DNA from: Bacillus sp. Xin1
GTDB lineage: Bacteria > Bacillota > Bacilli > Bacillales > Bacillaceae_G
Direction: 5' to 3'
DNA length: 64,000 nucleotides
Assembly (NCBI RefSeq): GCF_013314535.1
Contig: NZ_JABUAE010000019.1
Coordinates: 24,176 to 88,175 of the forward strand
The translations under genes and the position numbers were made by a program. The notes below the pieces were generated by a model. That model was not told the origin of the DNA and did not search any database. It saw only the letters and a program-made list of their open reading frames with translations. This document shows, in pieces, positions 11,842 to 21,797 of this stretch (positions are counted from its first letter, which is position 1; each line of letters starts with the position of its first letter).

Positions 11842-13464
11842 CTATGAATTGATAGTAGTTGTTAATTTTTCAGCAATTGCTTTTCGTAATTCTTTCTTAC
11901 TCACTTTTCCGACACCAGTTTGTGGAAACGATTCGATAAATTCGATACGATCTGGAATCTTGTATGCTGCAATTCCTCGATTCCTTAAAAACATTTTCAA
12001 CTCCCCGACAGTAGGTGCTTGCCCACGAGCTATTACAAAAGCACAAGTACGCTCCCCTAAATAATCATCTGGCATAGATACAATTGCTACATCATGTACC
12101 TCTGCATGAGCTAACAGATGATTTTCAACTTCTTCAGCTGCAACTTTCTCTCCGCCACGATTAATCTGATCCTTATCGCGTCCTTCAACTACTAAATATC
12201 CTTGCCCATTTATTTTGACAAGATCACCTGTGCGGTAAAAACCATCCGAAGTAAAGGATTTCGCATTATGTTCTTCAGCTTTGTAATATCCACGGATTGT
12301 ATATGGCCCACGCGTTAATAAACTCCCAACTTGTCCAGGTTCTACATCATTATCATCTTTATCAACCACACGAACTTCATCAAACTCTGACATTGGTCTT
12401 CCTTGCGTATGAATAATGATTTCTTCTGGATCATCCAGTCTTGTGTAATTTACTAGTCCTTCTGCCATACCAAATACTTGTTGTAATGTACAACCGAATG
12501 CTGGACGTATACGCTTGGCCACTTCCGCGCTAAATTTTGCGCCACCTACCTGTAAAACTTGAAGGCTAGATAAATCATTATTGCGTAAAGCTATTGCGTC
12601 AAGCCATATCATTGCAAGGGGTGGCACAAGCGCTGTAATTGTGACACGTTCCTTCTCAATAAGGGCGAACGCTTCATCTGGACTTCCCCCAGAAGCTAGA
12701 ACAATCCGTCCTCCGGCATATAACGTTCCAAAAGTCCCCGGTGAACTGAGGGGATAGTTATGTGCAACTGGAAGGACAGCAAGATACACACTACCTTGAT
12801 CCAATTTACAAATTTCAGCACTCACTCTTAAACTATAAATATAGTCATCATGTGTTCTTGGGATTAATTTAGATAACCCTGTTGTTCCGCCTGATAATTG
12901 CAAGAAAGCTACATCGCTAGATTTCACTTCTGGCAGATTGACCGGATTCATATAAAGATCACAAATTCCTACAAATTCCTCTGCCTCTCCTACAACAATT
13001 ACATGTTGCAGCGTTGGAACTTTGTCTTTTATTTCTCTTGCAAGTTTTCGATAGTCGAATCCAAGCTGTTTATCAGAAATAATATAAGCAGTCGCTTCAG
13101 CGAATTCACAAAAATAGCTTATTTCACTACTTCGGTGTGACGGCAAAGCAAAAACTGGAAGTGCACCAATTCGAAAAAGCGCAAAGCAGACTTCGAAAAA
13201 CTCAGCAATATTTGGTAACTGAAGAACCACTCGATCCGTTTGTTTAATTCCCAAATTTAGAAATCCTGCAGCTAACCGATCCACCCTTTTGTCCAGTTCA
13301 CTATAGCTTAAGTGATTTTCGCCACTTGTCACTGCAATCTGGTCACCATGTCTCATCGCCCGCTCTCGCAGCATCTCTCCAAAGGTCTCTCCGCGCCAGC
13401 AACCTTTCTCTCTATATCGATTTGCAAACTCTTTTGGCCACTCACGGCATCCTGTTAACATCAT
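11842..13464 (-). CDS. dhbE: 2,3-dihydroxybenzoate-AMP ligase DhbE
   Basis: Stand-alone adenylation enzyme of 540 residues from the first ATG, or 539 from the next codon at 13461; GGGGGA lies 3 or 6 nt upstream, so the second ATG is slightly preferred. It activates 2,3-dihydroxybenzoate with ATP and loads it on the DhbB aryl carrier domain. Visible motifs: [14 protein letters not shown] (phosphate-binding loop), [22 protein letters not shown] (hinge and binding region) and [10 protein letters not shown] with the C-terminal catalytic lysine. Length and the HNYPLSSPG segment are typical of EntE/DhbE. Confidence 0.96.
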   Translation of the reverse strand: MMLTGCREWPKEFANRYREKGCWRGETFGEMLRERAMRHGDQIAVTSGENHLSYSELDKRVDRLAAGFLNLGIKQTDRVVLQLPNIAEFFEVCFALFRIGALPVFALPSHRSSEISYFCEFAEATAYIISDKQLGFDYRKLAREIKDKVPTLQHVIVVGEAEEFVGICDLYMNPVNLPEVKSSDVAFLQLSGGTTGLSKLIPRTHDDYIYSLRVSAEICKLDQGSVYLAVLPVAHNYPLSSPGTFGTLYAGGRIVLASGGSPDEAFALIEKERVTITALVPPLAMIWLDAIALRNNDLSSLQVLQVGGAKFSAEVAKRIRPAFGCTLQQVFGMAEGLVNYTRLDDPEEIIIHTQGRPMSEFDEVRVVDKDDNDVEPGQVGSLLTRGPYTIRGYYKAEEHNAKSFTSDGFYRTGDLVKINGQGYLVVEGRDKDQINRGGEKVAAEEVENHLLAHAEVHDVAIVSMPDDYLGERTCAFVIARGQAPTVGELKMFLRNRGIAAYKIPDRIEFIESFPQTGVGKVSKKELRKAIAEKLTTTINS

Positions 13465-13481
13465 TTATCCCCCTATAACTT

Positions 13482-14699
13482 CTATTTCAAAGATTCATCA
13501 TTTAATCCCATAGCCCGAAGCATTGTGCGAAATTTAGCTGATGTTTCAGCTAATTCATCTTTAGGTTTTGACTCCGCAACAATACCAGCTCCTGCGAATA
13601 AACGAAGAGAATTTTCTTCAACTTCCGCACAACGAATCGTAACAATCCATTCACCGTCACCATTCAAATCATTCCACCCAAGCATTCCCGTGAAAAACTC
13701 TCGATCAAACGGTTCAATTTCGTTAATAGCTTCACGAGCTTCTTCTGTCGGAGTTCCACAAACTGCTGGTGTAGGATGAAGTGCAAGTGCTAATTCTAAC
13801 GCAGACACTGATGCATCAAGTAATTCTCCTTTTACTTCAGTAGATAAATGCCACATTACTTCACTATTTATTAATGTTGGCTTTTCTGGAACATGTAATG
13901 TGCGGCAGTACGGACGAAGCGCTGCAGCTACTGCTTCAACAACAACAGCATGTTCATGTAAATCTTTAGCCGAAGAAAGCAACTCATCTGCTCGTCTTTT
14001 ATCTTCTACAGGATCCTCACTACGAGGTCTAGATCCTGCAAGTGGATTAGAAATGACATGCATTCCACTCCGTGAAACAAGTAACTCTGGACTCGCTCCT
14101 ATAAGTGTACGACTACACTTTGATGAAACATCACAATTCTCTCCTCCTTCACTCTTCGGTAAATCTACTGCAAACGTATACCCGTGTTTATTGTGCTGTG
14201 CTAAATCACAAAGTAGTTTTTGAATATCAACCTTTTCTGGAGATTTTAAATCTAGTGATCTAGATAGAACGATTTTTTTTAGGTCACCGCTCTTTATTTT
14301 CGCTACTCCTTGCTCTACACCGCGCATATATTCTGCAGGTGCCGGGATAGGGTTCATTTCATATGTAAGTGCAGGTGATTGCTGCATTCGATCTGTAAAA
14401 TCAAATTGTAAACGTTCTGCTAGCCTGCTCTCTTGAGGTACAACGAGCTGTACCGCCTTTCTACGATCAAAAGGTAGCGCTCCTACAACAATGGGATTAT
14501 GGTGCCCAGCTTGCTTCGCATTATTTAGTACAGCATGAACCAGCTCAGGAAAATTTTCTACCTGACTATTTTTCACCGTAGCAAATGTCCCCTCGGCAAG
14601 TATTGTGCGGTACGGTGAAGCAAAAAAGAATGAAGATCCAGCTTTATAGTCATCTAGTAATTTTGTTGCTAACTCCTTTAAAGCAGTTGTATGATTCAT
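13482..14699 (-). CDS. dhbC: Isochorismate synthase DhbC
   Basis: 405 residues, close to the roughly 400 of DhbC/EntC. It converts chorismate to isochorismate, the first committed siderophore step. The chorismate-binding core is visible: [49 protein letters not shown] and [14 protein letters not shown], holding the Mg-binding glutamates. GGAGGTTC precedes the ATG. It follows dhbA by 24 nt, so the pair is in one transcript behind the Fur-type promoter. Confidence 0.96.
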   Translation of the reverse strand: MNHTTALKELATKLLDDYKAGSSFFFASPYRTILAEGTFATVKNSQVENFPELVHAVLNNAKQAGHHNPIVVGALPFDRRKAVQLVVPQESRLAERLQFDFTDRMQQSPALTYEMNPIPAPAEYMRGVEQGVAKIKSGDLKKIVLSRSLDLKSPEKVDIQKLLCDLAQHNKHGYTFAVDLPKSEGGENCDVSSKCSRTLIGASPELLVSRSGMHVISNPLAGSRPRSEDPVEDKRRADELLSSAKDLHEHAVVVEAVAAALRPYCRTLHVPEKPTLINSEVMWHLSTEVKGELLDASVSALELALALHPTPAVCGTPTEEAREAINEIEPFDREFFTGMLGWNDLNGDGEWIVTIRCAEVEENSLRLFAGAGIVAESKPKDELAETSAKFRTMLRAMGLNDESLK

Positions 14700-14723
14700 T
14701 ATTTTGAACCTCCTATATTTAAT

Positions 14724-15509
14724 TTAGATTCCTAAAGTAGCACCGCCATCAATGCATAGATTATGCATTGTAATATGACTTGCTTTATCTGAGGCTAAAA
14801 ATAGAACTGCTTCAGCAATCTCAAAAGGCGTTGCTATTTTTTTTAATGGAATTCCTAATCTATATGTATCTTGTGAGCCTGCAATAATTTTTTCAGCCCC
14901 ATTTTCATCTGTCCAAAGTAGGCGCTGCATTTCTGTCTCAGTTGAACCAGGAGAAACTAAATTGCAGCGAATATTATATTCCGCAAGCTCTAGAGCAAGA
15001 CATTTTGTAAACATCGTTGCAGCAGCTTTCGATGCTACATAAGCAGCCATTTCCATTCTCGGTACACTCGCCGCATTGGACCCTACAGTTACAATCGCAC
15101 CTGATTTACGTGACATCATACGTTTACTTACTGATCTGGATACATAAAACACCCCTGTAGCATTTACAGAAAACGTCTTATCCCAATCTTCATCACTTAA
15201 AGAATGAATTGCATTCATCTTCAAAACACCAGCAACGTTAATTAAAATACCAATCGGCCCCATCGCATCCTCAATCTGATTTACTGTGTCTTCCACAGCG
15301 GAACTATCACTCACGTCTAAAGCGAATGTTTTCAACGAGCTGCCTCTTGTTGCATGATAATCGGAAAGTTTATTAAGACCTAAAATATTTTTATCAACCG
15401 CTGCAACCTTTGCTCCTCTTTCCGCAAACATATTTGCTACAGTCTCGCCAATTCCTTGTGCTGCACCAGTAACTAAAGCAACTTTCCCATCAAACTCTCT
15501 AAGGTCCAT
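14724..15509 (-). CDS. dhbA: 2,3-dihydro-2,3-dihydroxybenzoate dehydrogenase DhbA
   Basis: 261-residue short-chain dehydrogenase. The NAD-binding motif TGAAQGIGE lies near residue 15, NVAGV near 91, and the catalytic YxxxK (YVASK) near 160, with Ser of VGSNAAS upstream. It oxidises the product of DhbB to 2,3-dihydroxybenzoate. First gene of the bacillibactin operon; AAAGGAATTGAGAAT precedes the ATG. About 120 bp upstream lie a SigA-type promoter and a perfect Fur box, so iron repression is expected. Confidence 0.96.
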   Translation of the reverse strand: MDLREFDGKVALVTGAAQGIGETVANMFAERGAKVAAVDKNILGLNKLSDYHATRGSSLKTFALDVSDSSAVEDTVNQIEDAMGPIGILINVAGVLKMNAIHSLSDEDWDKTFSVNATGVFYVSRSVSKRMMSRKSGAIVTVGSNAASVPRMEMAAYVASKAAATMFTKCLALELAEYNIRCNLVSPGSTETEMQRLLWTDENGAEKIIAGSQDTYRLGIPLKKIATPFEIAEAVLFLASDKASHITMHNLCIDGGATLGI

Positions 15510-15603
15510 ATTCTCAATTCCTTTCTTTGCAAGAATCTATTAGATTCTTATATACTTCTGTCTTGCAAAAGACGAACCCCATATCGAAAACACTAATCAA
15601 TAC

Positions 15604-15618
15604 TGATAATCATTATCA
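15604..15618. promoter_or_regulatory. Fur box at dhb promoter
   Basis: TGATAAT-C-ATTATCA is a perfect 7-1-7 Fur inverted repeat. It lies about 20 bp downstream of the -10 element of the dhbA promoter, so Fur-Fe bound here would block transcription. Confidence 0.92.
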
Positions 15619-15637
15619 ATTAATGTTTTCACAAAAA

Positions 15638-15666
15638 ATAATACACTTAGTAAACTTATCAGTCAA
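15638..15666 (-). promoter_or_regulatory. SigA-type promoter of the dhb operon
   Basis: Read on the minus strand: -35 TTGACT (15661-15666), a 17-nt spacer and -10 TATTAT (15638-15643). Start of transcription would be near 15631, giving a leader of about 120 nt before dhbA. Confidence 0.8.
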
Positions 15667-15725
15667 GTGTATTTAAATCTTAATTTTTTACACACTATCC
15701 TAAATAATAATCACAATTGATTAAT

Positions 15726-15776
15726 TGATAATGATTTTCATTTTCTTTTGTTACATCGAAATGATAATGTTTCTCA
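15726..15776. promoter_or_regulatory. Two further Fur-like boxes
   Basis: TGATAATGATTTTCA (15726-15740, one mismatch to the 7-1-7 repeat) and TGATAATGTTTCTCA (15762-15776, two mismatches) lie 60-110 bp upstream of the dhb -35 element. They may be auxiliary Fur sites or remnants of an upstream promoter. Confidence 0.55.
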
Positions 15777-16132
15777 ATATACTTGTCAATCTTTTTTTAC
15801 TTTTCAGATAAAATATTTTGTTATTTTCCTATACTAATACCTATGAAAAACGTGTTTTCAATGTCTTTTTCTTTAAAAATAATAATTCAAAATAAGATTT
15901 ACCCCCCTCTATAAATTATCTATATTTTAGATAAATTTATACATATTACCTTTTAATACAGGGAATACTATTTTATAAATTAAATATTTTCTCAATAAAT
16001 TTCTGAAAAAACACCTGGAAATATATAATTTCATTTTTTATTAACTTGTAACAATCTTACTTTCTTTTCTAAATAACATAATTCCATTCACATACTCCCC
16101 CCTATAATAGAATAAACATTATATTTCTAAGT
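15777..16132. other. AT-rich intergenic stretch without a gene
   Basis: Very AT-rich sequence between the dhb promoter region and the terminator at 16.14 kb. No credible reading frame, RNA gene or repeat was seen. Confidence 0.6.
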
Positions 16133-16136
16133 ATAA

Positions 16137-16165
16137 AAAAGAGCCAGCCTACGCTGACTCTTTTC
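16137..16165. terminator. Intrinsic terminator downstream of sbcC
   Basis: GAGCCAGC (16141-16148) and GCTGACTC (16153-16160) form an 8-bp stem with one mismatch and a 4-nt loop, flanked by A and T runs. It can end minus-strand transcripts coming from sbcDC. Confidence 0.75.
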
Positions 16166-16170
16166 CTTAT

Positions 16171-16298
16171 ATTCTTACAATCGTTTCTTCAAATGTAATT
16201 GTTGGTTCTAAAAGTTCCATCATATCAAAGGAGTTTTCAATCCGTTTCGTAAGTACTTCTTTCTAATTCATCACATTTTGGTTGCTCTATTGAGACTG
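16171..16298 (-). pseudogene. Possible degraded small gene after sbcC
   Basis: On the minus strand a peptide-like stretch VTVSIEQPKCDELER runs into another frame reading VLTKRIENSFDMMELLEP and ending FEETIVRI at a TAA near 16171. Joining the two needs one frameshift, and there is no good start codon. It looks like the decayed end of an unrecognised gene, or could be chance; only the second frame looks protein-like. Confidence 0.3.
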
Positions 16299-19200
16299 TT
16301 ACTTCACCACAAACCTCGTCTGACTACAACCATCCTTCTGCTTTGTTACTTCAAGCACTGCCGGCATTGCATTTTTCAACTCTTGTACGTGCGAAATTAC
16401 ACCGATAAATCGTCCTGATTTTTGTAAGTCTATTAATGCATCGACTGCTTTTGTTAGTGACTCTTCGTCAAGTGAGCCAAATCCTTCATCGATAAACATC
16501 GTTTCGATAGAAATACCGCCTTCATACGCTTGAATTACATCTGCCATACCAAGCGCTAGACAAAGCGATGCATTAAATTTCTCTCCGCCGGACAATGTTT
16601 TTACGTCACGCGTTTGGCCTGTGTATGCATCATATACATCTAATCCTAATCCACTTTGACGATTTCGTTTTTCAACTCGTTCACTTCTTTTTAAATAGAA
16701 TTGTCCATTTGATAGTTTACGAAGTCTTTCGTTAGCAATTTGAACAATTTGTTCTAGATACTCAATTAAAATGTATCGTTCAAAGGAAATACGGCTCTCG
16801 TTATCCCCTTTCATTACTTCGTATAAATCAACAAGTTCTTGGAAAGCTTTTTCTTCTTCATGAATTTGTTCATCAATTCGTCTAATATTTTCATGTAAAT
16901 CAGAAATGTACGCAACTGCACTTTGAGCGCGCTGACGTTTTTCTTTTGTAATATCAAGTTGAATTTCTAGTTCTTTCACTTGTTCTTCTAGAATCGTAAT
17001 ATCTATCCATTCTTTCTCCTCTAATTCATTTGCTAATTCTTCAATTTGTTTCGCTAATACTTCAAGGGATGAATAGTATTTTTGGATGTGCTCTTGCAGA
17101 TGTTTCATTTCTACATCTGTTAATTTTGCTTCTTTATAAGCTTGTTGATCAATAAATCCACCTTGCTTTAGCTCTGTCGTAAAACGAAGTAAAGTTTCTT
17201 CTTTCTTTTCTTTTGTATGAGTTACTTGCTTCACAGCCCCATCGTACTCAGCTTGTACACGTATATTTTCATTTTGCCAATGTTGATAAGCTTCTTGTAC
17301 TTTCTTCCACTCATCTTCCATAAAACGAAGCTCTTGAACAACATTGTCATACTGCTGTTTCCATGCTGCTAACGTTTGCAAGCTTTCAGGGATTTTTTGT
17401 TGATCATGTTCATAAGACGTACGAAGCTCTATGCATTCTATTTCGATGCGATGCTGCATAGCCTCTGCTTCACGCTTTTGCTTCTGTAACTCTTCTAATT
17501 GTTCTTCTAATCCTTTTAGATTTGAAGCCAATTGTTTACGCTTTTCTTCGCTTGCTTTTAATGCATTTACTTCAGCTGCTAGTTGTTTTCCTTTTTGCAC
17601 CAATTCGCGATATGTTTCAACTAATTCTTCTGAGCGATACCCACGCTTCACGACTTCTTCTATTACTTGTTCATACTGCAAGCGATAGAAATTCCATTTT
17701 TCTTCTAATTGAACGTGCAATTTTTCAGCAACATTCTTATTTTCCCGCAGTTCATTAAGCTGCTTCTCATCGATGGAATCTCCCAATTCTGTAGCTTTCT
17801 TCGGGTGATTCATGCTACCACATACTGGACAAGATTCCCCGTCATGAAGATGAAGAGCCAACACACCAGCTTGTTCGTTTAGCCAGCGGCGTTCCATATC
17901 TTCATACGATTTAACAACTATTTCCATTTTTTGATAAGCAGTTTGTTTTTCTTGTTCATATGTTTGTTTTTCTTTCCAAACGTCATATGCTTGCTTTAAG
18001 ACTTTTGCATCTTCTCGCATATTTGTTAGTTCTTCTACTTTTACTACATATTGTTCAAGTGCTACTTCTAACTGCTGCAGTTCTCCAGCTATTTGTTGTT
18101 TTTGGGATATCTGTCCTTCTAGCTGTTGTTCAAGCTTATGAATACCTGTTTTTAACTGCTCACTCTGACGCTCTATCTTTTGCAATGTTGATTTTTTCTC
18201 TGCCAATGAAGCAATAATTGGCTGTAATTCTTCTAATCTCTGTACATTTTTCTTAGCCTCTTCACGTACAGGCTCTCTGCCCTTTAATTCTTCATATTTC
18301 TCCTGTGCAAGTGCAAAGGTTGCAGTCGTCTTTTCCTTCTTAACAACTATTTGCTTTAGTAATTGTTCAGCATTTTGTTCACTTTGCACTGCTTCTTCAT
18401 ACCACTGTTCGAATGGCAATAATCGTTTTGCTTGTTCTGCATGTTTAAAACGCTGTTCCTGCATTTCTATTTGCGTGCGATTCTCTTGTAAAGTTGTTTG
18501 TTGCTCTTGTTTCTGCTCTAAATCTTTGAACTTTTCATTAACAGACTTCGCTATATGAAAACGACTGTCTACTTCTTTTAATTGCTGTGTTTGTACTGTT
18601 TGCTGCGCTTGTAATTGCTCAACTTCTGCTTCATAACAACTCGTTTCTTGTTCAAGTGCTTCGACTACTTGATGGGTATTAACATGTTCCTGCTGCACCA
18701 ATGTTTCTAACAACGAACCATCTCGAATCGGCAACTTAAAGACATTACGAAAATATAGTTCTCTTTCTTTTTGCTTTTCTTGCAAGACGTCTTTCCACTG
18801 CTTCCGTTTTTGATCCAATAATTCACGCATTAACTTATAGCGATCTGTTTTAAAAATACGTCGTAAAATTTCTTCTTTGTTTTCTGTTTCAGATGTTAGT
18901 AGTTTTCGAAATTCTCCTTGCGGAAGCATAACAATTTGACTAAATTGATGCTTACTAAGTCCAATTAAATCTTCAACCTTTTTGTTCACATCTGTTACAT
19001 GAAAACGGTCCACACATGGAACTTTCTCATCACCTATTACTTCATATAACTCAACAGCATGCCCAGTAACTGTTTTATTCCCTTGTTTTTTATGACCAAG
19101 CTGTCTTTTAATTTCATATTGTTTACCTTTCAATTGAAAGATTAATTCTACACTGGTATATACGTTGTCATCAGCAAATTGGCTGCGAAGCATACTCGTA

Positions 19201-19388
19201 TCACTACGTTCCTCTCCGCTCGCTTCCCCATATAACACATAACAAATCGCATCAAATATCGTCGTTTTTCCCGCTCCTGTATTTCCTGAAATTGCAAAAA
19301 TGCGATGATCCCCTAAATCACTGAAATCAATAATCTCTCGCTGTTTATAAGGACCAAACGCCGTCATAATAAGTTGCAGTGGCCTCAT
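16299..19388 (-). CDS. sbcC: Exonuclease subunit SbcC (Rad50-like ATPase)
   Basis: 1029 residues. N-terminal Walker A GNTGAGKTTIFDAI (about 34-47), Q-loop region GLSKHQFSQIVMLPQGEFRK, long coiled-coil arms, a zinc hook CPVCGSMNHPK near residue 520, then ABC signature LSGGEKFNASL and Walker B MFIDEGFGSLDEESL at the C-terminus. With SbcD it forms the ATP-dependent nuclease that opens hairpins and DNA ends. It overlaps the end of sbcD by 4 nt, which means translational coupling. Nearly half the protein is charged coiled coil rich in Glu, Gln and Lys. Confidence 0.97.
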   Translation of the reverse strand: MRPLQLIMTAFGPYKQREIIDFSDLGDHRIFAISGNTGAGKTTIFDAICYVLYGEASGEERSDTSMLRSQFADDNVYTSVELIFQLKGKQYEIKRQLGHKKQGNKTVTGHAVELYEVIGDEKVPCVDRFHVTDVNKKVEDLIGLSKHQFSQIVMLPQGEFRKLLTSETENKEEILRRIFKTDRYKLMRELLDQKRKQWKDVLQEKQKERELYFRNVFKLPIRDGSLLETLVQQEHVNTHQVVEALEQETSCYEAEVEQLQAQQTVQTQQLKEVDSRFHIAKSVNEKFKDLEQKQEQQTTLQENRTQIEMQEQRFKHAEQAKRLLPFEQWYEEAVQSEQNAEQLLKQIVVKKEKTTATFALAQEKYEELKGREPVREEAKKNVQRLEELQPIIASLAEKKSTLQKIERQSEQLKTGIHKLEQQLEGQISQKQQIAGELQQLEVALEQYVVKVEELTNMREDAKVLKQAYDVWKEKQTYEQEKQTAYQKMEIVVKSYEDMERRWLNEQAGVLALHLHDGESCPVCGSMNHPKKATELGDSIDEKQLNELRENKNVAEKLHVQLEEKWNFYRLQYEQVIEEVVKRGYRSEELVETYRELVQKGKQLAAEVNALKASEEKRKQLASNLKGLEEQLEELQKQKREAEAMQHRIEIECIELRTSYEHDQQKIPESLQTLAAWKQQYDNVVQELRFMEDEWKKVQEAYQHWQNENIRVQAEYDGAVKQVTHTKEKKEETLLRFTTELKQGGFIDQQAYKEAKLTDVEMKHLQEHIQKYYSSLEVLAKQIEELANELEEKEWIDITILEEQVKELEIQLDITKEKRQRAQSAVAYISDLHENIRRIDEQIHEEEKAFQELVDLYEVMKGDNESRISFERYILIEYLEQIVQIANERLRKLSNGQFYLKRSERVEKRNRQSGLGLDVYDAYTGQTRDVKTLSGGEKFNASLCLALGMADVIQAYEGGISIETMFIDEGFGSLDEESLTKAVDALIDLQKSGRFIGVISHVQELKNAMPAVLEVTKQKDGCSQTRFVVK

Positions 19389-20542
19389 CTTCGTTCACCT
19401 TCCCGTTCCTGCACTGTTTGTAATACTTCTAAGAAAAGACATTCTTTCTCTTCTGATAAATCTGCCCCCTTCATTTCTTTATAAAAAGCTTTTAAAAGAG
19501 ATACGTCATCCATTTTATGCCTAGAAACAACAATTTCATCTGCTTCTGTAAATTCTCTTCTTTTCATAGAACGTTCAACATGCATTGCATTTGGATAGAC
19601 AGAACGAACTTTCTCCATTGGCTGCAGTACAGGATTTTCATCTAATAATTTGACGAAAACGTAATCTTCACTTGTCGGATGCTTTAATAAATCATCTATT
19701 TTCGCTTCTACTGTTCGCATTTGGCGTCGAGGTGTAAATAAACGCTTCTCTATTGTGGTTTGTCCCGTTTCATCTAATTCAACAATATAATACCCTTTTT
19801 TATGTCGCTCTTCAGAAATGGAATACGCAAGTGGTGACCCTGAATAGCGAATTGTTTCATTACGTACAAAATGCGCTTGATGTAAATGACCAAGCGCTGT
19901 GTAATGAAACTTGTCAAAATAGTGACTATTAACATATTCAGCACCACCAATTGAAAGAGGACGTTCTGCATCACTCGTATTTTCTTCTGCTTCACCTGAA
20001 GAAGTAACAAATGCATGTCCCACAAATACATGTCTTGCTTTTTGATTCATTGTTTCCGAAAGTTCATTCATAAAAATACGCATCGCATCATCATGCGAGC
20101 GAATATCTTCATTTTGCATCACATGTCTAACAATACTCGGGTCAGCATATGGTACTAAATGAAAATGGACCTCTCCATACGCATCATGCAAAACAACTGG
20201 TTCATAAGGAAATTGAAATTGTCCCACAATATGTAACCCTTGTTTCTTCATTAAACTACTGCCAAAATGAATACGGTCTGGACTATCATGATTCCCTGCT
20301 ACCGCGATTACCGGTGTTTGTAAATCAATCACTATTTTTTGTAATACCTCATTTAATAAGTCTACTGCTTCTGTCGGTGGAATTGCTCGGTCGTATAAAT
20401 CACCTGCAATGATTACGGCATCTGGTTTTTCTTCTTGTACAGCTCGAACGAACTGCTCTAAAACAATTCGTTGATCTTCGGTCATATATACACCGTGAAC
20501 AAGTTTTCCTAAATGCCAATCTGCTGTATGAAAAAGTTTCAT
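19385..20542 (-). CDS. sbcD: Exonuclease subunit SbcD (Mre11-like nuclease)
   Basis: 385 residues with the calcineurin-like phosphoesterase motifs that bind two metal ions: DWHLGK (about 8-13), GDLYDR (near 48), GNHDS (near 84), and ALGHLHQAHF near 218. Nuclease half of the SbcCD complex. The ATG is preceded by AAGGAAGGGAAAG. The small DUF2584-like gene lies about 20 nt upstream and sbcC overlaps downstream, so these three genes form one operon. Confidence 0.97.
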   Translation of the reverse strand: MKLFHTADWHLGKLVHGVYMTEDQRIVLEQFVRAVQEEKPDAVIIAGDLYDRAIPPTEAVDLLNEVLQKIVIDLQTPVIAVAGNHDSPDRIHFGSSLMKKQGLHIVGQFQFPYEPVVLHDAYGEVHFHLVPYADPSIVRHVMQNEDIRSHDDAMRIFMNELSETMNQKARHVFVGHAFVTSSGEAEENTSDAERPLSIGGAEYVNSHYFDKFHYTALGHLHQAHFVRNETIRYSGSPLAYSISEERHKKGYYIVELDETGQTTIEKRLFTPRRQMRTVEAKIDDLLKHPTSEDYVFVKLLDENPVLQPMEKVRSVYPNAMHVERSMKRREFTEADEIVVSRHKMDDVSLLKAFYKEMKGADLSEEKECLFLEVLQTVQEREGERR

Positions 20543-20563
20543 CTTTCCCTTCCTTTCTCTCTT

Positions 20564-20803
20564 TTAATTTACTGATTGTAATGAAACAAGTTGATACTTA
20601 AGTGTGGTCTTTCCATTTTCCCACTCTATCTTTTGAACAATTACACTACCAATTCTTTCTTGATCTGATTTATATAAAGGTAACATTTCATTCATAGCAA
20701 ATAAATGATGACCATCTAACATTAATTGAAATACATTTTCTTCTATATGTAATCTCGTTTCTTTTTCATTTGAAATAATCTTTGTGTGCATCTCAAATTT
20801 CAT
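20564..20803 (-). CDS. DUF2584-like small protein
   Basis: 79 residues starting at the ATG at 20803, which has AAAGGAG 10 nt upstream; a longer frame opens at 20830 inside the promoter palindrome. The sequence MKFEMHTKIISNEKETRLHI and the ending EWENGKTTLKYQLVSLQSVN resemble the DUF2584 family of small Bacillus proteins of unknown function; the match is from memory. It is the first gene of the sbcDC operon. Confidence 0.65.
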   Translation of the reverse strand: MKFEMHTKIISNEKETRLHIEENVFQLMLDGHHLFAMNEMLPLYKSDQERIGSVIVQKIEWENGKTTLKYQLVSLQSVN

Positions 20804-20827
20804 ATAAACACAACTCCTTTTACTATT

Positions 20828-20868
20828 CACTATACTTTAATAGTATAGTGGCTACTCATGATTGACAA
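20828..20868 (-). promoter_or_regulatory. Promoter with overlapping inverted repeat for the sbcDC operon
   Basis: Minus strand: -35 TTGTCA (20863-20868), 17-nt spacer, -10 TACTAT (20840-20845). A 9-bp inverted repeat, CACTATACT (20828-20836) and AGTATAGTG (20842-20850), covers the -10 and start region and could be an operator or a hairpin at the 5' end of the RNA. It does not match the B. subtilis LexA box. Confidence 0.6.
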
Positions 20869-21111
20869 GTGAATAGATGATAAAGAATTTACTTACACAT
20901 TTGTTTATTTTTCATTTTATAATACAGTATGTGAAATTTTACAATTAGAAAATACTATGATGATGTCTATTGCTTCATTGCGCAATTATTTTGCATGCAG
21001 AGCTTGTTCTTTCCAAAAGAAAAGAAACCATTTTGATCCATCTTTTTTCAAAACAGTTTCTTTTTTATAATGTGGAATAATCTAATTTGTGGAGGTACCT
21101 TTAATCAAATT

Positions 21112-21369
21112 TTATTTTTGCAAATAATCTTTCATTACATAGTACAATACAGTAATTAAAATAATCGCTATAATAAATGAAAATAAGGCCACGATATACC
21201 CATCTTTATTTAATATAAAACAAAGTGAAATAGATATGATAAAAACCGGAAACACGAGACGTACTTTATCTTTCACTTCTTCTGTCGTATCTGTATGATG
21301 AAAATACTGTGTAATTCCTACCATGAGAGAAGACAAAATAATAACCGATAATAGCAAAGGCCCTGGCAT
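21112..21369 (-). CDS. Small membrane protein, unknown function
   Basis: 85 residues with about three hydrophobic segments (residues 4-20, 37-54, 57-77) separated by a charged stretch HHTDTTEEVKDKVR. GGGGAG lies 8 nt upstream of the ATG. No family recognised. It stands alone between sbcDC and the divergent hydrolase gene. Confidence 0.7.
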   Translation of the reverse strand: MPGPLLLSVIILSSLMVGITQYFHHTDTTEEVKDKVRLVFPVFIISISLCFILNKDGYIVALFSFIIAIILITVLYYVMKDYLQK

Positions 21370-21616
21370 TCCGATCTCCCCTTTCTCTATTCCTTATTAT
21401 ATACAAACTCAAGCTTCGTTAAAAGTTTGACAATTCAGCGAATATAACAAAATATGATTCTTATCTATATTCAACCCTTTCCTTCCAAGCATAAGAGTCA
21501 TATATAGTATATCCTCCATTTTTAACCTATAATCAATCATGATTGTTGTAATATTCCTTTTCATCCGTGGAAATCCTGCAAATAGAACTCGTCAAAATAT
21601 GCAATTTTCTACAAAA

Positions 21617-21662
21617 AGTCTAATATTATGTCTAATTGTTTATTTGTTTAGACAGTTAGACA
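21617..21662. promoter_or_regulatory. Candidate upstream activating sequences (TGTCTAA/TTAGACA)
   Basis: Four related elements: AGTCTAA (21617-21623), TGTCTAA (21629-21635), TTAGACA (21648-21654) and TTAGACA (21656-21662). They centre about 84 bp upstream of the predicted sigma-54 start site, the usual place for an enhancer-binding activator, and share the TGTCTA core with the palindrome at 28521-28544. Confidence 0.65.
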
Positions 21663-21703
21663 CTTTTTTGCTAGTATTTCTTCTTTATGAAAGGCATTAA
21701 AAC

Positions 21704-21719
21704 TGGCACGTTACTTGCT
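21704..21719 (+). promoter_or_regulatory. Sigma-54 (-24/-12) promoter
   Basis: TGGCACG-TTAC-TTGCT matches the sigma-54 consensus TGGCACG-N4-TTGCW, with the invariant GG and GC 10 nt apart. It precedes the 3-hydroxyisobutyryl-CoA hydrolase-like gene by about 80 bp. Confidence 0.88.
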
Positions 21720-21797
21720 TATTAAGTAAATTATAAAGGACATTTCAGATTGTATCGAGAAATAAGAACGAGAAAATATATAAGAGGAGGATTTAAA

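Noticed and set aside
16299-19388. Plus-strand open frames opposite sbcC
   Set aside because: Products are Leu- and Cys-rich antisense images of coiled-coil codons with no start signals.
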